A stretch of 64,000 nucleotides of DNA from Oceaniglobus trochenteri (GTDB taxonomy: Bacteria > Pseudomonadota > Alphaproteobacteria > Rhodobacterales > Rhodobacteraceae): assembly GCF_020529025.1 (NCBI RefSeq), contig NZ_JACNMM010000011.1, positions 62,001-126,000 of the forward strand, read 5' to 3'. How positions within the stretch are numbered: the first letter of the stretch is position 1; each line of letters begins with the position of its first letter. The notes beneath the pieces were generated by a model. It ran no database searches and was not told where the DNA came from. It saw nothing but the letters and a program-made list of their open reading frames with translations. This document shows positions 60,760 through 64,000 of the stretch, in pieces. Both the position numbers and the translations under genes were made by a program.

Positions 60760-62114
60760 CGCGCCGGCACAGCCTTGCCGCCCGCCTGTCGCGCCATGTC
60801 ACGGCGGGCTTTGCGGCGGTCTGGCTTCTTGCGCTGGTGGCCACGGCCCTTGCCCTGATGGCCGAGCAGGAGGAACTGGCCGACATCACGATCCAGCGGA
60901 CGGCACAGGTTTTCCTGCCCGCCGTGGCCAGCGATTTCCGCCAGCGCAACCCCGATGCCGCCGCCCTGCCCGTCGAGGTGCAGGGCGCGCCCCGCTTCGA
61001 CCCGGCGGGCGACACCATCGACAAAACACTGGTCTATCGCCTGCTGGATCGTTCGGGGCGTGGCCTCATGCAATCGCGGGCGCCCGAGGATACCGTCTAT
61101 CCCGACAGCATCGCCCAGGGCTTTGCCCGTACCGCCAGCCATGTCTTCTATACCACCGCGCCCAACGCAGAGGGGTTCATCATGCAGGTGGGCGATCTGC
61201 GGGCCGAGCGGTTCGAGGCCTATGCCGACAGCTTCCTTGCGCTGACCCTGCCGATGCTGGCCATCCTTCCCCTGGCCTGGCTTCTGGTGGGCTGGATCGG
61301 GCGCCGTTCGCTGGCCCCGCTGGATCGTCTGCGTGACGAGATCGCGCAGCGTGGCGATGCCCGGCTTGATCCGATCGAGGCGGAAGATCAGCCCGACGAA
61401 CTGCGCGCGATCACGGCGACGCTCAACGGGTTCATGATCCGGCTGTCCCGGGCGCTGGACGGCGAACGCGCCTTCGCCACCAATGCCGCGCACGAATTGC
61501 GCACGCCGGTGGCCATTGCCCTGGCCCAGGTGCAGCGGCTGCGTGCCGAAGCCCCCGGCGCCCCCCAGGACAGCCGCCTTGCCGCCATCGAAGAGGCGCT
61601 GAAGCGGATGACGCGGCTTGTGGTGCGGCTTTTGCAACTGGCCCGCACCGATGCCGGGATCGGCCTGTCGGACCAGACCCGGGATATCCGCGCGCTGCTT
61701 GACCTGATGCTTGAGGACATCCGCCGCGATCCGGCCCGCGCACCCCGGTTGCGGGCCGCCCTGCCCGATGGCCCCGTCATGGCCAGGATCGACCCCGACG
61801 CCCTGGCGATGCTGGTGGGCAACCTGATCGACAACGCCTTTCAACATGCCCCCGCCGCGTCACCCGTAAGCGTCACGCTGTCACCGGGCGGCACGATCCG
61901 CGTGCAGAACGATGGGCCGGTCATTCCCCCCGATACCCTCAGGCGGCTGAGCGAACGCTTTCACCGCGGAACGGCCCGGGGGGAAGGGTTCGGGCTTGGG
62001 CTGCACATTGCCGAAAGGATCGCCCATCACACCGGCGGCACGTTCGAAATCGTCTCGCCCCGGCCCGGCAGCGAGCAGGGGTTTCAGGCCAGCTTTACCG
62101 CCCCGACAGAATAA
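60756..62114 (+). CDS. sensor histidine kinase
   Basis: A 452-residue membrane kinase with a first span at about 17-36, a periplasmic sensor of about 125 residues, a second span (LTLPMLAILPLAWLLVGWIG), then HAMP, HisKA with His246 (NAAHELRTPVAIAL), and a HATPase domain with N-box LVGNLIDNAFQHA and G-box GEGFGLGLHIAERIA. It pairs with the response regulator in PmrAB or QseBC style. The signal is unknown; the eptA context suggests envelope stress or cationic peptides. Confidence 0.87.
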   Translation: MTRRHSLAARLSRHVTAGFAAVWLLALVATALALMAEQEELADITIQRTAQVFLPAVASDFRQRNPDAAALPVEVQGAPRFDPAGDTIDKTLVYRLLDRSGRGLMQSRAPEDTVYPDSIAQGFARTASHVFYTTAPNAEGFIMQVGDLRAERFEAYADSFLALTLPMLAILPLAWLLVGWIGRRSLAPLDRLRDEIAQRGDARLDPIEAEDQPDELRAITATLNGFMIRLSRALDGERAFATNAAHELRTPVAIALAQVQRLRAEAPGAPQDSRLAAIEEALKRMTRLVVRLLQLARTDAGIGLSDQTRDIRALLDLMLEDIRRDPARAPRLRAALPDGPVMARIDPDALAMLVGNLIDNAFQHAPAASPVSVTLSPGGTIRVQNDGPVIPPDTLRRLSERFHRGTARGEGFGLGLHIAERIAHHTGGTFEIVSPRPGSEQGFQASFTAPTE

Positions 62115-62129
62115 GCCCCGCGCGGCGGA

Positions 62130-62666
62130 TCAGCAGAGCGGCGCCAACTGGGGCGCGCGGGCGTCGGATACCGGCCTCTTGCCGAACATCGCCGTCCGTG
62201 CTCCATCAGCGGCAAGCCATTTCGAATTGTAGGACCGCACAAGGCATTCGTTGGCACAGATCGCGCAATCCGAGTCGGTGAAGATGGCGAAATAGCGGAT
62301 CGAGCTGCATTCCTCGTATTTCGCCTTCCCCGCCTCGATCTGGTCGGCGCAGCGGGCCAGCTCAAGCCCTGTCGTTCCCCGGTGCGAACGGCGGGACAGG
62401 AAAATCTGCTGTGCGGGTGAAGTGATGAGGTCTTCCAGCGGCCGCGCCCCGCTCAGCGATCCACGCCTCAGGCGGACCGGCTGAAGCAGGTCCTCCGACA
62501 GGTCTTTGCGCCGGGGATCGAATTCTGCGCTGCGCGAAAGGATGTCGACGATCAGATGCATGCTGTCGGTGAGGGGGCTGTAAACCTGGTCACCCGGCAG
62601 AAGGTCCTGGATCGGCACCGTGGTTCCGTTGGGATGGGTGGTGATTCTGGTTCCGTCGGCAAGCAT
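62130..62666 (-). CDS. Hint-domain-like protein
   Basis: A 178-residue protein starting MLADGTRITTHPNGTTVPIQ, then DLLPGDQVYSPLTDSMHLIV, which is the opening of a Hint (hedgehog/intein) fold. The usual N-terminal cysteine is missing and the SPxH motif reads SPAQQ, so self-splicing or autoprocessing is unlikely. The C-terminal half has several cysteines (SDCAICANECLV) that may bind metal or form disulfides. It lies 62 bases below another Hint protein gene. Function unknown. Confidence 0.6.
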   Translation of the reverse strand: MLADGTRITTHPNGTTVPIQDLLPGDQVYSPLTDSMHLIVDILSRSAEFDPRRKDLSEDLLQPVRLRRGSLSGARPLEDLITSPAQQIFLSRRSHRGTTGLELARCADQIEAGKAKYEECSSIRYFAIFTDSDCAICANECLVRSYNSKWLAADGARTAMFGKRPVSDARAPQLAPLC

Positions 62667-62728
62667 TGGTTCAATCTCCCGTCAGGGTTTCATGGATCGG
62701 GCGGACGCCGGGGCCCACCCGCTCTGCG

Positions 62729-63697
62729 TCAGGCGGCCCCCTGGAACATTGCCGCGATTTCAAATGATTTGATCCGCGCCCGCACCCGTTGGGGGAAACT
62801 CTTCTTCATGGCGGCGACATTCGGGAAAATATCCAGCAATTCCTCGCGCTTGTGCGTCAAAAGGCTGTCTGTAGCCAGATCGCCCAGAAACAGGCTTTCC
62901 ACCGGCAGGCCATGGGCCCAGATAACGTGATGCTGTTCAAACAGGATGTGGCAGTATTCAATTTCGGCGCAATCCTCGAGCCGCACAACCGACTTTCCGT
63001 TTACCAGCGACTTCGCGATTGCAAGAACTTCCTCTTCACCAGTGAAATAATCGACTTCCCATCCGTCGAACATCACCGAGTGCTGAGGCGAAACCGTCAG
63101 GTCGCAAAATGGCCGGCCTTCTCCAAAGGCATCCTTGCGGATCATGATTGGCAGGTGTTTCTGCATTTCCGGGCAATGCACGAAATCGACATGCTGGCGC
63201 CCGGTCCAGCAAACGGTCTGCAGGCCGCCGTCCAGCGTGTGGACCTGGTCGCCCGGGCGGATTTCCCTGATGGGGCGAAGCCCCTCGGCCGTGCGCACCA
63301 GGGTGTCTCCGGCCAGGCACAGAGGCACGGCGACGTCGTTGGGAAACAACAGCGGCACCGAAACACCGACCAGGATCTCGGCCCCGTCGGGCAGGCCCGG
63401 GAAATAGATGTAGGTATCGTCGATAAGGCCGCTTTCCACGGTAATGCGAACCGGCGTCAACGAAAGATTCACACTTACACCGCCAACCTTGGCAACGATC
63501 AGCTGTGGGCCGATTGCCTGTTCGATTGCGTTGATGGTGACAGGGTTGCCGTCCAATTCGGCGGACTGGTTGTTGCCGGTCTGATCAGGGATTTCAAAGA
63601 ACTTGTCGTCCACGTCCTGCAGCGTCAGCAATGCGTCGCCTGGCCCGGATACCAAACCCAAAACGGGGTCATAGAGAATAATAGACTTGCTCGGCAT
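62729..63697 (-). CDS. Hint domain-containing protein
   Basis: A 322-residue protein, start MPSKSIILYD with AGGAGA upstream. The first 125 residues are unrelated to known families that I recognise. A Hint_2-type domain begins at about Cys127 (LCLAGDTLVRTAEGLRPI, REIRPGDQVHTLDGG), with VSPQHSVMFDGWEV, YFTGEEEVLAIAKSLVNG and YCHILFEQHHVIWAHGLPVE. Such proteins are frequent in Rhodobacterales, often in secreted proteins, but their role is not clear. No signal peptide is seen. Confidence 0.78.
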   Translation of the reverse strand: MPSKSIILYDPVLGLVSGPGDALLTLQDVDDKFFEIPDQTGNNQSAELDGNPVTINAIEQAIGPQLIVAKVGGVSVNLSLTPVRITVESGLIDDTYIYFPGLPDGAEILVGVSVPLLFPNDVAVPLCLAGDTLVRTAEGLRPIREIRPGDQVHTLDGGLQTVCWTGRQHVDFVHCPEMQKHLPIMIRKDAFGEGRPFCDLTVSPQHSVMFDGWEVDYFTGEEEVLAIAKSLVNGKSVVRLEDCAEIEYCHILFEQHHVIWAHGLPVESLFLGDLATDSLLTHKREELLDIFPNVAAMKKSFPQRVRARIKSFEIAAMFQGAA

Positions 63698-64000
63698 TTC
63701 TGTCTCCTGCGGCTGATCCAACACCTGGGTGGTAATTCAAATCATGGAGACAACTTATGGTTGTTTTATGGCCTCGCCAAGACAATAGATGACCTGGGCA
63801 CTGCAGGTTGCAAAGCCGGAAACAATAGGGGGATTCTTAGCGGAAAGCAGGCAATCCCGGATCAATTGGCCTGCAATCAAGAAACGAATCACTGGACGCC
63901 GTCAGCGGAATTGCAATCGAAACCGTCGGGAATTGTGGCAAGGGTCAGCGCCTGCCACGGGCGCGCCAAATTCGTTAACCAATCCCGAGGGCGGCAATCG
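63698..64000. other. intergenic right edge
   Basis: About 300 bases, more AT-rich than the rest, with no convincing gene or structure. It should contain the promoter of the Hint-protein genes; I cannot point to clear boxes. Confidence 0.5.

Noticed and set aside
1-64000. tRNA, rRNA, CRISPR arrays, transposases or prophage genes
   Set aside because: No tRNA T-loop patterns with stems, no repeat-spacer arrays and no mobile-element proteins were seen; the only mobile-type trace is the dead toxin-antitoxin pair.

Overview
The window is about 64 kb of high-GC, densely packed DNA with ATGA/GTGA start-stop overlaps throughout. It holds five ABC import systems, many sugar-acid and dehydrogenase enzymes, and LacI, IclR and RpiR regulators. 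This fits an alphaproteobacterium, most likely of the Rhodobacterales (Roseobacter-type) group; that placement is inferred from gene content and style, since there is no rRNA or tRNA. No phage, insertion sequence, CRISPR array or replication origin was seen.

Layout. (1) 1-1097, plus strand: end of a DUF993-type aldolase-like gene and a sugar isomerase/epimerase. (2) 12743-1407, minus strand: an IclR-SMP-30 fusion, ABC ATPase, SDR, sulfatase, then (after a gap with two IclR-type sites) sugar-binding protein, two permeases, two DHDPS-family aldolases and an enolase-superfamily dehydratase. Together they read as uptake, cytoplasmic desulfation and non-phosphorylative oxidation of a sulfated sugar. 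(3) 12879-13454: remains of a toxin-antitoxin pair, both genes broken. (4) 13461-23145: an iol-like region (IolC-DUF2090, SDR, mutarotase-like protein, ribose-type ABC system, SMP-30 lactonase, zinc alcohol dehydrogenase, RpiR regulator) with GGAA-N6-TTCC sites. (5) 23465-30517: a second sugar ABC operon with isomerase and Gfo/Idh oxidoreductase, faced by a LacI regulator, with a strong LacI-type palindrome in its promoter. (6) 30868-37480: dppA, M24 peptidase, dppB, dppC, dppD, dppF.

(7) 37902-57908 is the most unusual part. A minus-strand array from 54782 to 39179 encodes an ABC importer, a histidinol-dehydrogenase-like enzyme, an SDR, a LacI regulator, three tandem SnoaL/NTF2-like proteins, a two-cupin protein, a MetE-like methyltransferase-fold protein, an alpha/beta hydrolase, an RraA-type aldolase and an amidase. 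A second HisD-like gene (37902) meets its end, and a fourth SnoaL paralogue plus a beta-lactamase-fold hydrolase diverge at its head (55521, 56715). The same operator, TGAATACG(A/T)TTGCAA or a 14-bp version of it, lies before all three transcription units, so they form one regulon. The substrate cannot be named from sequence; the set does not match a pathway I recognise.

(8) 57933-62114: dgkA and eptA facing a two-component system, a lipid A phosphoethanolamine module with diacylglycerol recycling. (9) 62130-63697: two Hint-domain proteins.

In all five ABC operons a GC-rich hairpin lies directly after the binding-protein gene, the usual device for making more binding protein than permease.
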